DNA from: DASWTL01 sp966250385
GTDB lineage: Bacteria > Bacteroidota > Bacteroidia > Sphingobacteriales > Sphingobacteriaceae
Assembly (NCBI GenBank): GCA_966250385.1
Contig: CBINHC010000001.1
Location: 330,694-394,693 of the forward strand
Reading direction: 5' to 3'
Length of the DNA stretch: 64,000 nt
Both the position numbers and the translations under genes were made by a program. Each line of letters opens with the position of its first letter. The first letter of the stretch is position 1. Shown piece after piece: positions 38,089-48,019 of this stretch. Under the pieces are notes generated by a model. The model did no database searches and was not told where the DNA came from. It saw only the letters and a list, made by a program, of their open reading frames with translations.

Positions 38089-39923
38089 TGGAAAATCTTC
38101 GCATAGAACGGCGTTCGGTCGGCGTCAATTTCAACGAAAAAAGGCAGGCGCAGGTCATGCTGTGGGCTCCCGAACTGAAAGAGGTCTCGATCTGCGTGAA
38201 CGGGTCCGGAACCTATCCGCTGATCCGGGAAGAATACGGGTACTGGGTGCTCGAAACCGACCGGCTACGTCCGGGTGATACCTACCAGTTCACTGCGGCG
38301 GGCGAGTTGCGGCCGGACCCGGCGTCACTGAGTCAGCCTGAAGGCGTCCACGGTCCATCCAGGGCACTGAACCTGCAGGCTTTTCACTGGACGGATGACA
38401 CCTGGAATAACACTGATCTGGAGAATTATATCATCTATGAACTCCATACAGGCACTTTCTCGGCATCGGGTACTTTCCGCGGGATTGAAGAGAAGCTGGA
38501 CCATCTCCGCGATCTCGGGGTGACAGCTATCGAGATCATGCCGGTGGCGCAGTTCCCGGGCTCCAGGAACTGGGGTTATGACGGCGTATTCCCGTTCGCG
38601 GTCCAGGAATCCTATGGCGGCGCCGAACAGTTTCAGCACCTGGTGAACCTTTGTCACCAGAAAGGCCTGGCGGTCATCCTCGACGTGGTGTATAACCACT
38701 TCGGACCGGAAGGAAACTACCTCGAAACCTATGGGCCTTACCTGACAGCAAAGTACGCGACGCCCTGGGGGAAGGCGGTCAACTTCGATGACGCATGGTG
38801 CGACGGAGTCCGCCACTTCTTCGTGGAGAACGCGCTGATGTGGTTCCGCGATTTTCACGTCGATGCGCTCCGGCTGGATGCCGTACACGCCATCCGCGAT
38901 TTCAGCCCGGTTCATATCCTGGCCGAGATCCGCAGGCGGGTCGACCAGCTGATGCAGACGACCGGCCGGAGGCATTACCTGATCGCGGAACTGGACCTGA
39001 ATGATCCGCGCTATATCAATCCGCCGGAATCCGGTTACGGACTGGACAGCCAGTGGACCGACGAGTTTCACCATGCGCTGCGTGTGGCAGCCGGGGAGGA
39101 GCGGAACGGATACTATGCGGACTTTGACGGTATCCTTCACCTGGGTAAGGCCTACCGGGACGCCTATGTATATGACGGACAGTTCTCCCCCCACCGGAAA
39201 AAGAACTTCGGGATGCCGGCTGAGCATAATCCCGGGAAGCAGTTCGTCGTCTTTTCGCAGAACCATGACCAGGTCGGCAACAGAATGCTGGGTGAACGGA
39301 CCAGCTTGCTGGTCAGCCGGGAAATGCGGAAGCTGCTGGCGGGCGCGGTGCTTTGCAGTCCGTATCTTCCTATGCTGTTCATGGGAGAGGAGTGGGGGGA
39401 AACGAACCCGTTCCTTTATTTCGTGGATCATTCGGATCCCGGGCTGAAGGAAGCGGTCCGGAAAGGCCGGACGGAGGAGTTCCGGGCCTTTCACGCTTCG
39501 GGCGAAGCACCCGATCCCAACGATGAACAGACCTACCTGCGATCCCGGCTTCAGTGGGAACTGTTGGAGAACGGGGAGCACCAGGTTATGTTCCGGTATT
39601 ACCGGGCGCTCATCCGGTTACGCACCTCCAATGCCGTGCTCAGCCGCCCGGACCGCAGGAGACTGAACGTAGAGGTTGATGAAGCCGCCGGGACGCTCGT
39701 GCTGCACCGCTGGCAGGATCAGGAACATCTGCTGATCCTGATGAACTTTTCAAAGAATCCCCGCCGGATGACCCTGTCCGGCTTTGCGGGGGAATGGACC
39801 GCACTGTTTGATTCAGCATCGCCCGAATGGCAGGGACCCGCCGGAGCTCCGGAACGGGTTGCCAGCCTGGAGTCGGTTGAGCTCCAGCCGGAGGCGATCC
39901 TGATTTACACAAACACTCCTTAA
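38088..39923 (+). CDS. treZ: Maltooligosyltrehalose trehalohydrolase
   Basis: TreZ cleaves trehalose from the end of maltooligosyl-trehalose. The 611 residues start with a small CBM48-like domain (about 1-95), then the GH13 barrel with the marker FPGSRNWGYDGVFPFAVQ. Catalytic sites: ALRLDAVHAI (about 260-269), LIAELDLNDPRYI (about 298-310) and QNHDQVGNRMLGER (about 391-404). FMGEEWGETNPFLYF is a further family signature. GTG at 38085 is an alternative start; ATG one codon later is preferred. It is followed 18 bases on by the treY-malQ fusion gene. Confidence 0.95.
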
Positions 39924-39941
39924 GAAGTTAACGACGCTACC

Positions 39942-42900
39942 ATGTTTAACCCGATTTCAACCTATCGACTGCAGTTCCATAAGGACTTCAACTTCGAAGA
40001 TTTTGAGGCCGTGATCCCATACCTGAAGGCCCTTGGCGCCGGGACCGTCTATGCCTCGCCGGTGTTCCGGTCGGTGCCCGGAAGCAACCACGGTTATGAC
40101 GGAACGGATCCGCTCCGGATCAATCCGGAGATCGGCACATTGGAGCAGCTCATCGCACTGAGCCGGGCGCTGAAGGACTCCGGGATCGGGTGGATCCAGG
40201 ACATCGTGCCGAATCATATGGCATTCCATCCGGAGAACCCGTGGCTGACGGATGTCCTGGAAAAGGGCCGGGATTCGGCTTACTACCTCTTTTTCGATAT
40301 CATCCCGGACCATCCCGACACGGATGGAAAGCTCATCGTTCCGTTTCTTGGCGATTCACCCGACCAGGTGATCGAACGCGGGGAACTGAAAGTCGGGTGC
40401 CGGGGCAGACTGGTCCTGCAGTATTTTGATCAGTCCTTTCCCCTGAACAGGAGGTCCTATGCCCGCATTCTCAGGCTCGGCCCGGAGCCCGCTGACCAGG
40501 CGGTCCGGGATCTGAGGAGCGAACTGGACCGCCTGCACCAGGTGGAGGATCCTGAGATCTATTCCCGGGAATGGAATGAATTCCTGCTCAGGCTGCAGGC
40601 CCTCATGAAAGACCCCGGATCCGCCAGGTTCATGGAAAGCTGTCTGGATCAGGTCAACAGCCGTCCGGACCTGCTGAAAGAGCTGGCCGGCGACCAGGAA
40701 TACGAACTATGCCGCTGGTCCGATACGGACCGCCGGATCAGTTACCGGCGATTCTTCACGGTCAACAGTCTGATATGCCTGAATATGCAGGACCCCAGGG
40801 TGTTCGCCCACTACCACCGGCTGATCGGCGAGCTGGCCGGAACCGGCATCTTCAACGGACTACGGGTGGACCATGTCGACGGGCTTTCCGATCCCTCCGG
40901 CTACCTCGGGCAGTTGCGGGAACTGGCCGGCGAGGATGCCTACCTGACGGTTGAGAAGATTCTGGAGCCGGGTGAAAAGCTTCCGTCCGGCTGGCCGGTC
41001 GAGGGGAGTACCGGTTATGACTTTCTGGGAATGGTCAACAATCTGCTGACCCGGAAGGAGAGTGAACCGGCCTTTACAGCGTATTACCGGCTGCTGACCG
41101 GGCAGCAAACCCCGATAGCCGGACAGATCGCGGAGAAAAAGCGGAAGATCCTGTATGAGCATATGGCCGGCGAACTGGAGAACCTGGTCCGGATGTTTCC
41201 CCGGAATCCGGGATCCGGGCTTGAACGGAGCGACCTCCGGGATGCGATCGGCGCATTCCTGGTCGCTTGCCCGGTGTACCGGTATTACGGGAACCGGATA
41301 CCCCTGGAACCGGCTGAAAGAGCCGGGATACAGGCCATCCTGGACGGCATGCGGGCATCGGCGGCAGTGCCGGCGCACGCGACCGGGGCCCTTGGGGACG
41401 TACTTCTGTATGACGGCCGGGACCGGGATTATGCCCGGCAGGTGCTGCGGTTCTACCAGCGGCTGATGCAGTTCACCGGTCCCCTCATGGCCAAAGGGGT
41501 GGAGGATACCCTCATGTACACCTTTAACCGGTTTATCGGTCACAATGAGGTGGGCGACTCGCCTGAGACCTTCGGGATCGGTATTGAGGAGTTTCACCGG
41601 CTCATGCAGGAACGGCAGGCCGAATCCCCGATGTCGATGAACGCCACCTCGACGCATGATACCAAACGGGGCGAAGACGTTCGTGCCCGGCTTAACGTTC
41701 TGACGGACCTGGCAGGGGAATGGCTGCAACTGGTAGAAATCTGGCGGGATATGAATGCAGACCTGAAGCTGGAAGGGGCGCCGGACGACAATGACGAGTA
41801 CTTTATCTACCAGACGCTCATCGGCGCATATCCGATGCCCGGTGAGGATGCCTCCGGATTTCCGGAACGGATGCGGGAATACCTCGTCAAAGCCCTCCGG
41901 GAGGGCAAGGTGCGCTCGGGCTGGACCCGCCCGGATGAATCTTACGAAAAGGCTGTCTGCGATTTTGCCGAAGCCCTCCTCGACCCGGGGAAGCCGTTCT
42001 GGTCCGGTTTCAGCACGTTTCAGCGGAAGGTGGCCGGCTTCGGGATCGTGAATTCGCTGGTTCAGCTCATCCTGAAGTTCACCTGTCCGGGGATCCCGGA
42101 CGTATACCAGGGAACCGAACACTGGGATCTCAGCTTCGTCGATCCGGATAACCGCCGGCCTGTGGATTTTGCCGCACGCGGCTGCTCGCTGCAGGACCTG
42201 CAGTCTGCCGATCCGGCCGGCTTGTGGGAGCACCGCTATGACGGGCGGATCAAGGTTTGGCTGACCGCTCTTTTATTCCGGCTGAGACGGATGAACAACA
42301 GGCTTTTCACCGACGGCGCGTACATCCCCCTGACTGCGGAAGGAAAGTATAAGGACCATATCTGCAGCTTTGCCAGGCGATACCGCGATGAATGGCTGGT
42401 GGTCGTGGTCCCGTTGCATCCGGCTCTGATGGCGGAGGATCCCGGGCAGGTGCCCGACTGGGAAGATACCCGGATTGTCCTGCCCGCGGGATCGCCCCGG
42501 CAATGGCGGGATGAGCTCACCGGAAGAGCCGGGATCCGCCAAGTGAACCTGCAGGACCTGCTGCAAACACTGCCTGCACTGATCCTCCGTCCTGAAAAGA
42601 ACCGGTCGCGCGGGGCGGGCATCCTGCTTTCGCTGACGTCGCTCCCGTCAGATTTCGGAATTGGCGATATGGGCCCGGAAGCCTATGCATTTGCCGATTT
42701 CCTGGCCCGGAGCCGGCAGAAGTACTGGCAGCTGCTTCCGCTTAATCCCACCGACGCGTCGCAGATGCATTCGCCATACAGTTCGGTCTCCGCCATGGCC
42801 GGCAATACGCTGCTCGTCAGCCCCGAGAGGCTTACTGTCCTCGGTCTGCTCACGGCAGAAGACTGCCGGGCCTTCAGGCAGGAGTCATCCGGAACCGTTG

Positions 42901-44099
42901 ATTTTGAGAGGGCCGGCCGGATCCGGGAGGAGCTTTTCCTCCGCGCCTGGAACACCTTTCAGTCGGGAGGCTTCACCCGGCTGACCCGGGCATTCAGGAA
43001 ATTCGTCGACGCCGAACAGGACTGGCTGGACGACTATGCGCTCTTTACGGCCCTGAATGAAAAACTGGGATCGCCCTGGTATGAATGGCCCCGGGAATTC
43101 CGGATGCGGGATCGCCAGGCGCTGGAAACGTTTGCAGCCGCGCACCGGGAGGAACTGGAAAGGATCCGGTTCCTGCAGTTCATTTTTCAGCTTCAGTGGT
43201 CTGAACTGAAGAAGTACTGCAATCAAAACGGGATCGACCTGCTGGGCGATCTTCCCTTTTACGTGAGCTGTCATTCGTCGGATGTATGGGCGAATAAAGA
43301 GCTGTTTCATCTGGACGCTGAGGGCCGGATGGCCGGGATCGCCGGTGTGCCCCCGGACTACTTCAATGCTGAGGGCCAGCTCTGGGGAATGCCGGTCTTC
43401 CGGTGGGATGTGCTCCGCAGGCAGGGGTATGCCTGGTGGATACGGAGGCTGGCCCGGAACCTGGACCTGTATGACCTGGTCCGTCTGGACCACTTCCGGG
43501 CGTTTTCGGCCTACTGGGAAGTGGCGCCGGACTCGGGGACAGCCCGCGAAGGAAGCTGGAAGCCCGGGCCGGGGGCGGACTTTTTCAGGGCCGTGCGAGC
43601 CGCGCTTGGTGGGCTGCCCTTTCTGGCGGAGGACCTGGGCGATATCGACGAGCCGGTATACCGGCTGCGGGACGAATTTTCGCTGCCGGGAATGAAAGTC
43701 CTGCAGTTCGCCTTCGGCGGCGACCTGCCTGAATCCCTGAATGCGCCGCATAACTACGGGACGAACTTCTTTGTTTATACCGGCACCCACGACAATAATA
43801 CCAGCAAAGGCTGGTTCAGCACCGAGGCGGACGAGGATACCATCCGCAGTCTGGAACGGTATACCGGCATCCGTCCGACGGGGCTGAACGTGCACCGGAT
43901 ACTGGCCCGTACGGCTTACGCATCGGTTGCAGGAACCGTCATTCTTCCCATGCAGGATCTGCTGGGCCTGGACGGGACCGCCCGGATGAATACGCCTGCG
44001 GCAATCAGCGGGAACTGGTTCTGGAGGCTCAAAAAGGGCCAGGCGGGCCCCCGTGAGGAGGAGGAGCTCAGAACCTTGGTCACGACATTTAATCGCTAG
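39942..44099 (+). CDS. Fused maltooligosyltrehalose synthase / 4-alpha-glucanotransferase (TreY-MalQ)
   Basis: A 1385-residue protein that joins two enzymes. Residues 1 to about 885 are TreY, which turns the reducing-end alpha-1,4 bond of maltooligosaccharides into the alpha,alpha-1,1 bond of trehalose: STYRLQFHKDFNFEDFEAVI at the start, LRVDHVDGLSDP (about 306-317), TVEKILEPGEKLP and STHDTKRGEDVRARL (about 569-583). From about 888 (SRGAGILLSLTSLPSDFGIG) to the end is MalQ (GH77), which shuffles glucan chains: AGVPPDYFNAEGQLWG, VRLDHFRAF, FLAEDLGDIDEP and YTGTHDNNTSKGW are all present. Both halves look intact with almost no linker. MalQ could remake short remnants into longer chains for TreY. 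Frame is continuous with no frameshift sign. Confidence 0.95.
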   Translation: MFNPISTYRLQFHKDFNFEDFEAVIPYLKALGAGTVYASPVFRSVPGSNHGYDGTDPLRINPEIGTLEQLIALSRALKDSGIGWIQDIVPNHMAFHPENPWLTDVLEKGRDSAYYLFFDIIPDHPDTDGKLIVPFLGDSPDQVIERGELKVGCRGRLVLQYFDQSFPLNRRSYARILRLGPEPADQAVRDLRSELDRLHQVEDPEIYSREWNEFLLRLQALMKDPGSARFMESCLDQVNSRPDLLKELAGDQEYELCRWSDTDRRISYRRFFTVNSLICLNMQDPRVFAHYHRLIGELAGTGIFNGLRVDHVDGLSDPSGYLGQLRELAGEDAYLTVEKILEPGEKLPSGWPVEGSTGYDFLGMVNNLLTRKESEPAFTAYYRLLTGQQTPIAGQIAEKKRKILYEHMAGELENLVRMFPRNPGSGLERSDLRDAIGAFLVACPVYRYYGNRIPLEPAERAGIQAILDGMRASAAVPAHATGALGDVLLYDGRDRDYARQVLRFYQRLMQFTGPLMAKGVEDTLMYTFNRFIGHNEVGDSPETFGIGIEEFHRLMQERQAESPMSMNATSTHDTKRGEDVRARLNVLTDLAGEWLQLVEIWRDMNADLKLEGAPDDNDEYFIYQTLIGAYPMPGEDASGFPERMREYLVKALREGKVRSGWTRPDESYEKAVCDFAEALLDPGKPFWSGFSTFQRKVAGFGIVNSLVQLILKFTCPGIPDVYQGTEHWDLSFVDPDNRRPVDFAARGCSLQDLQSADPAGLWEHRYDGRIKVWLTALLFRLRRMNNRLFTDGAYIPLTAEGKYKDHICSFARRYRDEWLVVVVPLHPALMAEDPGQVPDWEDTRIVLPAGSPRQWRDELTGRAGIRQVNLQDLLQTLPALILRPEKNRSRGAGILLSLTSLPSDFGIGDMGPEAYAFADFLARSRQKYWQLLPLNPTDASQMHSPYSSVSAMAGNTLLVSPERLTVLGLLTAEDCRAFRQESSGTVDFERAGRIREELFLRAWNTFQSGGFTRLTRAFRKFVDAEQDWLDDYALFTALNEKLGSPWYEWPREFRMRDRQALETFAAAHREELERIRFLQFIFQLQWSELKKYCNQNGIDLLGDLPFYVSCHSSDVWANKELFHLDAEGRMAGIAGVPPDYFNAEGQLWGMPVFRWDVLRRQGYAWWIRRLARNLDLYDLVRLDHFRAFSAYWEVAPDSGTAREGSWKPGPGADFFRAVRAALGGLPFLAEDLGDIDEPVYRLRDEFSLPGMKVLQFAFGGDLPESLNAPHNYGTNFFVYTGTHDNNTSKGWFSTEADEDTIRSLERYTGIRPTGLNVHRILARTAYASVAGTVILPMQDLLGLDGTARMNTPAAISGNWFWRLKKGQAGPREEEELRTLVTTFNR

Positions 44100-44190
44100 G
44101 ATCCTGAAACTGTTTTAACTTCTGTTTGTCTTGTATAAACCTAGCCTTTTCACTTCTTAACCGCCGGTTCACCCCCCAATAAGAAGTGCA

Positions 44191-46905
44191 TTGAAACCGT
44201 ACGAACATAACATCAGGAAGAACGGATGGGATGCTGTGCCGGCAGCGGTTTGGCTGTTCCTTTTCCTTATCGCCGGGGTATGTGAAGCTCAGACGGTCTC
44301 TAACGAGGGAACCGATTTCTACGCGGTGTTTCCTGCCCATGTTCCCTCAACGAACGGCGACGGAAACAATGCGCGCCTGGCGAATTATTCGATCTTCATA
44401 ACCGGCAAGAGTGCCTCTTCCGGGGCCGTTACGGTCGGATCTTTTTCGCAGCGTTTCCAGGTCGTGCCTAATGTGGTGACTGAAGTACGGATCCCGCGAA
44501 ACCAGGCCTATCTGGATAATTCCGTATCCAACCGGGTGCTTACCGGGAGGGCGATCCGCGTTACGGTCGATCCCGGGAAGCCGAAAGTGGTGGTGTACGG
44601 CCATATCTTCGCAGGTGCCCGTTCCGCAGCTTCCCTGATCCTGCCCAGGCAGGCATTGGGTCACCGGTATTTCAGTATGAATTATCCGTCAGCCGCGCAG
44701 GGCGTCAACTTCATCGTACTGGTAGGGACCGAACCGGATACCCGGGTTTACCTTCGCCGCGAAGGTGAGGACCTGGTCCCCGGCGGGATCAGCCTGAATC
44801 CCGGTGAAGTGTACCAGTACCTGTCGGTCAACGATCTGACCGGCACAGAAGTTCTCGCCGATTCGGTGCTTTCGCCCTGCAGGAACTTTGCGGTCTTTTC
44901 CGGCAGCAGCAATTCCATGATCGGGCTCGGGGATTGTCCGGGCAGTTCCCTGGATCCGCTTTATCAGCAGCTTTATCCCACCGATAGCTGGGGGACCGCA
45001 TTCGGTTACATCCCGTTTACGAATAACGAATCCAGTACGGGGAACTATCTCCGGGTCGTTGCCGGAACGGACGGGACCCAGGTCCGGATCGGGGGCAACG
45101 CTTCCGTTACGCTGAATGCGGGCCAGTTCTTTGAGACTCCGGAACCGCTGACCGCTGCGGCGATGGTCACCTCCGATAAACCGGTCTCGGTGGCTCAGTT
45201 CTCCCTTTCCCAGGTGTGCAGCGGTCTCCAGTACGGGGATCCGGACATGGTCCTGCTGAACCCGGTGGAATATAACATCCGCGATATTACGGTGTATTCA
45301 TCCCAGCGGGAGGTGATCGTGAACAAGTATCTCAATATCCTGATCCGGACGCCGGCTGCCGGCACCTTCCGGATAAACGGAGAAAAGCCTGCCGGAGCCT
45401 TCAGTGCGTTACCCGGAGCTCCCGAGTACTCCTATCTCCAGATGAACCTGGACAGGTATCCGCAGGATAGTTTCAGGCTGACGGCCGGAGAGGGATTCAA
45501 TGCGATCGCTTACGGGTTCGGGGTCTTTGAATCCTATGCCTATTCGGCCGGTACGAATCTGGCCGCCTCGCAGTCGCTCTCGGCAGTAAGAAGGACCACC
45601 CGGGAAGAGCTGCCCAATGCCTGCACCCGCGAAGAATTCGACTTCAAACTCGTCATCGGAGCTCCTGCAAGCCAGATCGTCTGGACCTTTGAAAATGAGC
45701 CGCCTGTCGTTCAGCCGGCTGATGAACTCGTCCCGGTGCCCGTCTTCCGGAACGGCGATACGCTGTACAGCTATTTCTACCCCAGGACCCATATCTTCGA
45801 CAGCGCCGGCGAAAAAGTGATCCGGGTTGAGGTCACCTACCCGACTGCTAACGTCTGTAACGTATCCCAGGAGGTCATCGAATTCAGCTTTGAAGTGTTC
45901 GATCCGCCCAAGGCGGCATTCTCCGTAGCCGGGCCGACCTGCGCGAATTCGCCGGTACGGTTCACCGACGAAAGTCAGGGCGCCTTCAGGAACGTCTCGA
46001 AATGGAACTGGGACTTTGGCGACGGTCAGGTCTCTGAAGAGCAGCATCCGGAACATCTATTTGCAGCCCCCGGAACCTATGAGGTGAAACTGGTCGCCAG
46101 CAATGAAGCGGGCTGTCCGGGCGATGTGGTGATGCGCGAGGTGACCGTGACAGCGATTCCGGAAGCCTCCTTTACGTTTTCGCCCCCGGCCTGTTCGGAT
46201 AACAAGGTGGCCTTTACGGCCGGAACCGCAAGCGGAGTCGTCCGCCGGGTATGGGACTTCGGCGACGGGTCTCCGGCGTATGAATCCGCTGGAACTGCGC
46301 CTGTCCTGCATGATTTTGTCACGCCCGGCTCGTATGCCGTCAGCCTGACCACCATCAATGCCTCGGGCTGTCAGTATACCTTTTCCGATACGGTAGTGGT
46401 GTTTGCGCCAAGGCTGGAAGCGGGGGCCGATCTGCTGATCCTGGAAGGGGAGTCTGTACGGCTGACCCCCGAAGCGGCGGGCAACGGCCTGGCCTGGCAC
46501 TGGGTTCCGGCAAAAGGCCTGGACCGGGACGATGTGGCCTCTCCTGTCGCGTCGCCAGCCGAGAAAACGACGTATACGGTTACCGTGACCACTGCGGAAG
46601 GCTGCATAATCGCCGACCGGATAACGATCGGGGTGATCAGGAACTTCATCGTGCAGAATACCTTTACGCCGAACGGAGACGGCATCAACGATGTCTGGAC
46701 CATCCAGAACCTGGAAACCAATCCCCATGCGGAAGTGAATGTTTTCAACCGGTATGGCGAGAAACTGTTTACCTCCACCGGGTACGGCACGCCGTGGGAC
46801 GGACGGTTCCGCGGCGAAGACCTGCCGGTCGGGACCTATTACTATATCATCGACCCCAGGAACGGACAGGCAGTCCGGTCCGGATCCGTTACCATATTAA
46901 GATAG
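44191..46905 (+). CDS. Secreted IgGFc-binding-like/PKD protein with CHU_C-type C-terminal domain
   Basis: A 904-residue exported protein. A signal peptide is seen (WLFLFLIAGVCEAQ). The long N-terminal part (about 35-450) starts EGTDFYAVFPAH and resembles the IgGFc-binding N-terminal domain of Bacteroidota surface proteins. Two PKD domains follow (about 571-655 with WNWDFGDGQ, about 656-735 with RRVWDFGDGSP), then an Ig-like stretch and the gliding-motility-associated C-terminal domain (about 820-904, NTFTPNGDGINDVW), a type IX secretion signal. It probably acts in adhesion on the cell surface. The start is TTG; no ATG in frame precedes the signal peptide. It is followed after one base by its PorP/SprF partner. 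Confidence 0.88.
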   Translation: MKPYEHNIRKNGWDAVPAAVWLFLFLIAGVCEAQTVSNEGTDFYAVFPAHVPSTNGDGNNARLANYSIFITGKSASSGAVTVGSFSQRFQVVPNVVTEVRIPRNQAYLDNSVSNRVLTGRAIRVTVDPGKPKVVVYGHIFAGARSAASLILPRQALGHRYFSMNYPSAAQGVNFIVLVGTEPDTRVYLRREGEDLVPGGISLNPGEVYQYLSVNDLTGTEVLADSVLSPCRNFAVFSGSSNSMIGLGDCPGSSLDPLYQQLYPTDSWGTAFGYIPFTNNESSTGNYLRVVAGTDGTQVRIGGNASVTLNAGQFFETPEPLTAAAMVTSDKPVSVAQFSLSQVCSGLQYGDPDMVLLNPVEYNIRDITVYSSQREVIVNKYLNILIRTPAAGTFRINGEKPAGAFSALPGAPEYSYLQMNLDRYPQDSFRLTAGEGFNAIAYGFGVFESYAYSAGTNLAASQSLSAVRRTTREELPNACTREEFDFKLVIGAPASQIVWTFENEPPVVQPADELVPVPVFRNGDTLYSYFYPRTHIFDSAGEKVIRVEVTYPTANVCNVSQEVIEFSFEVFDPPKAAFSVAGPTCANSPVRFTDESQGAFRNVSKWNWDFGDGQVSEEQHPEHLFAAPGTYEVKLVASNEAGCPGDVVMREVTVTAIPEASFTFSPPACSDNKVAFTAGTASGVVRRVWDFGDGSPAYESAGTAPVLHDFVTPGSYAVSLTTINASGCQYTFSDTVVVFAPRLEAGADLLILEGESVRLTPEAAGNGLAWHWVPAKGLDRDDVASPVASPAEKTTYTVTVTTAEGCIIADRITIGVIRNFIVQNTFTPNGDGINDVWTIQNLETNPHAEVNVFNRYGEKLFTSTGYGTPWDGRFRGEDLPVGTYYYIIDPRNGQAVRSGSVTILR

Positions 46906-46906
46906 G

Positions 46907-47938
46907 ATGCGAAAGTTCGGGATGCACAGAATTCAGGTCATGGTGCTGCTGGTGCTGCCGGCGTGTTTTATTGAGGCGTCCGGACAACAGCGGCCGCAGT
47001 ACACCCAGTATGTCTTTAATAATTACCTTCTGAATCCGGCGATCAGCGGAATCGAAAATTATGCGGATCTGAAGGCTGGCTACCGCCGTCAGTGGGCCGG
47101 AATCGATGACGGACCCGCAACAGCCACCCTGTCCCTGCATTCGCCGATCGGGAAAAAATATCTTCGCGGAAATGCCAATACCATGGAAGGCAAGGGGACC
47201 AACCCGATGAGCAGGAGCTTCCTGCAGACCTATATGGCTGCTGAGCCTCACCATGGCGCCGGTCTTCACATGGTTTCGGACCGAACCGGCCCCATCAGCC
47301 GGACGGATATCAATGCGACCTATGCTTACCACCTGGGAATCACCGAAAAGCTGAACCTGTCAGTCGGCATCGCCGGTGGCATTACCATGGAAGATCTCGA
47401 TGTGTCCCGGGTGACCGTGGAAAACCAGGTGGATCCCGCGCTCAGCACGGACGGGCACCGCCGGGTCCGGCCGGACCTCAGCCTGGGGCTGTGGCTGTAC
47501 TCGGCGCGGTATTTCGGCGGCTTTTCCGTGCAGCAGCTTCTCGGGCAGCCGATTGCCTTTGCCGATGGGGACGGGCCTTCCGCCGGACGGCAGGTCCCGC
47601 ATTATTTTCTGACCGCAGGCTATAAGTTGTTTCTCGGTGATGACATTGCGGCGGTGCCCTCGGTGATGGTCAAACAGGTTACCCCGGCGCCGCTGTCGGT
47701 CGACCTCAATGCTAAGATTGCGTTCAGGGACAGGTTCTGGGTGGGCGGAAGCTACCGCAAACGGGACTCTTTTGCCGCCATGGCCGGGTTCAATGTGAGT
47801 TATCTTTTCAACGTGAGCTATGCCTACGACTTCACGACGTCCGCCCTTCGGTCTGTGAGCGAGGGATCCCACGAGGTTGTTCTGGGAATTCTGCTGAACA
47901 ACCGGTATAAGGTGACCTGTCCGCAACGGAACTGGTAA
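46907..47938 (+). CDS. PorP/SprF-family type IX secretion membrane protein
   Basis: A 343-residue outer-membrane beta-barrel protein of the PorP/SprF family. It has a signal peptide (VMVLLVLPACFIEASGQ) and the family opening PQYTQYVFNNYLLNPAISGI, then alternating strands to the end. These proteins usually sit next to a gene for a cargo with a CHU_C-type C-terminal domain, as here, and help its surface attachment through the T9SS. Only one base separates it from the cargo gene, so they form one operon. Confidence 0.93.
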   Translation: MRKFGMHRIQVMVLLVLPACFIEASGQQRPQYTQYVFNNYLLNPAISGIENYADLKAGYRRQWAGIDDGPATATLSLHSPIGKKYLRGNANTMEGKGTNPMSRSFLQTYMAAEPHHGAGLHMVSDRTGPISRTDINATYAYHLGITEKLNLSVGIAGGITMEDLDVSRVTVENQVDPALSTDGHRRVRPDLSLGLWLYSARYFGGFSVQQLLGQPIAFADGDGPSAGRQVPHYFLTAGYKLFLGDDIAAVPSVMVKQVTPAPLSVDLNAKIAFRDRFWVGGSYRKRDSFAAMAGFNVSYLFNVSYAYDFTTSALRSVSEGSHEVVLGILLNNRYKVTCPQRNW

Positions 47939-47948
47939 CTCAGAAAGT

Positions 47949-47971
47949 TTATTTAAAATCGTTCTAAATAG
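47949..47971 (+). promoter_or_regulatory. Metal-regulator-type operator, copy 1
   Basis: TTATTTAAA, five bases, TCTAAATAG: an imperfect 23-bp palindrome upstream of the TonB-dependent receptor gene. It matches copy 2 in 17 of the 18 arm positions. The arms (TTTAnA...TCTAAA) resemble sites of DtxR/MntR- or Fur-type metal repressors. It lies just upstream of the -7 element. Confidence 0.6.
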
Positions 47972-47982
47972 CAGAAGTTGTT

Positions 47983-47990
47983 TAGATTTG
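47983..47990 (+). promoter_or_regulatory. Probable -7 element of the receptor gene
   Basis: TAGATTTG fits the Bacteroidota TAnnTTTG consensus. It sits between the two operator copies, so a repressor on either would block transcription. No clear -33 element was seen. Confidence 0.5.
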
Positions 47991-47996
47991 CCGTCA

Positions 47997-48019
47997 TTAT
48001 TTAAAGTTAGTCTAAATAA
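47997..48019 (+). promoter_or_regulatory. Metal-regulator-type operator, copy 2
   Basis: TTATTTAAA, five bases, TCTAAATAA: a 23-bp palindrome with one mismatched pair, 48 bases after copy 1 centre to centre. It covers the expected transcription start and reaches the first base of the receptor start codon. Confidence 0.6.

Noticed and set aside
38325..42233. Long minus-strand frames of 418 and 457 residues
   Set aside because: They mirror treZ and treY-malQ and show no family motif.
41500..43000. A possible frameshift or assembly join making the TreY-MalQ fusion
   Set aside because: The frame is continuous, the TreY end and MalQ start are both complete, and codon use does not change at the junction.
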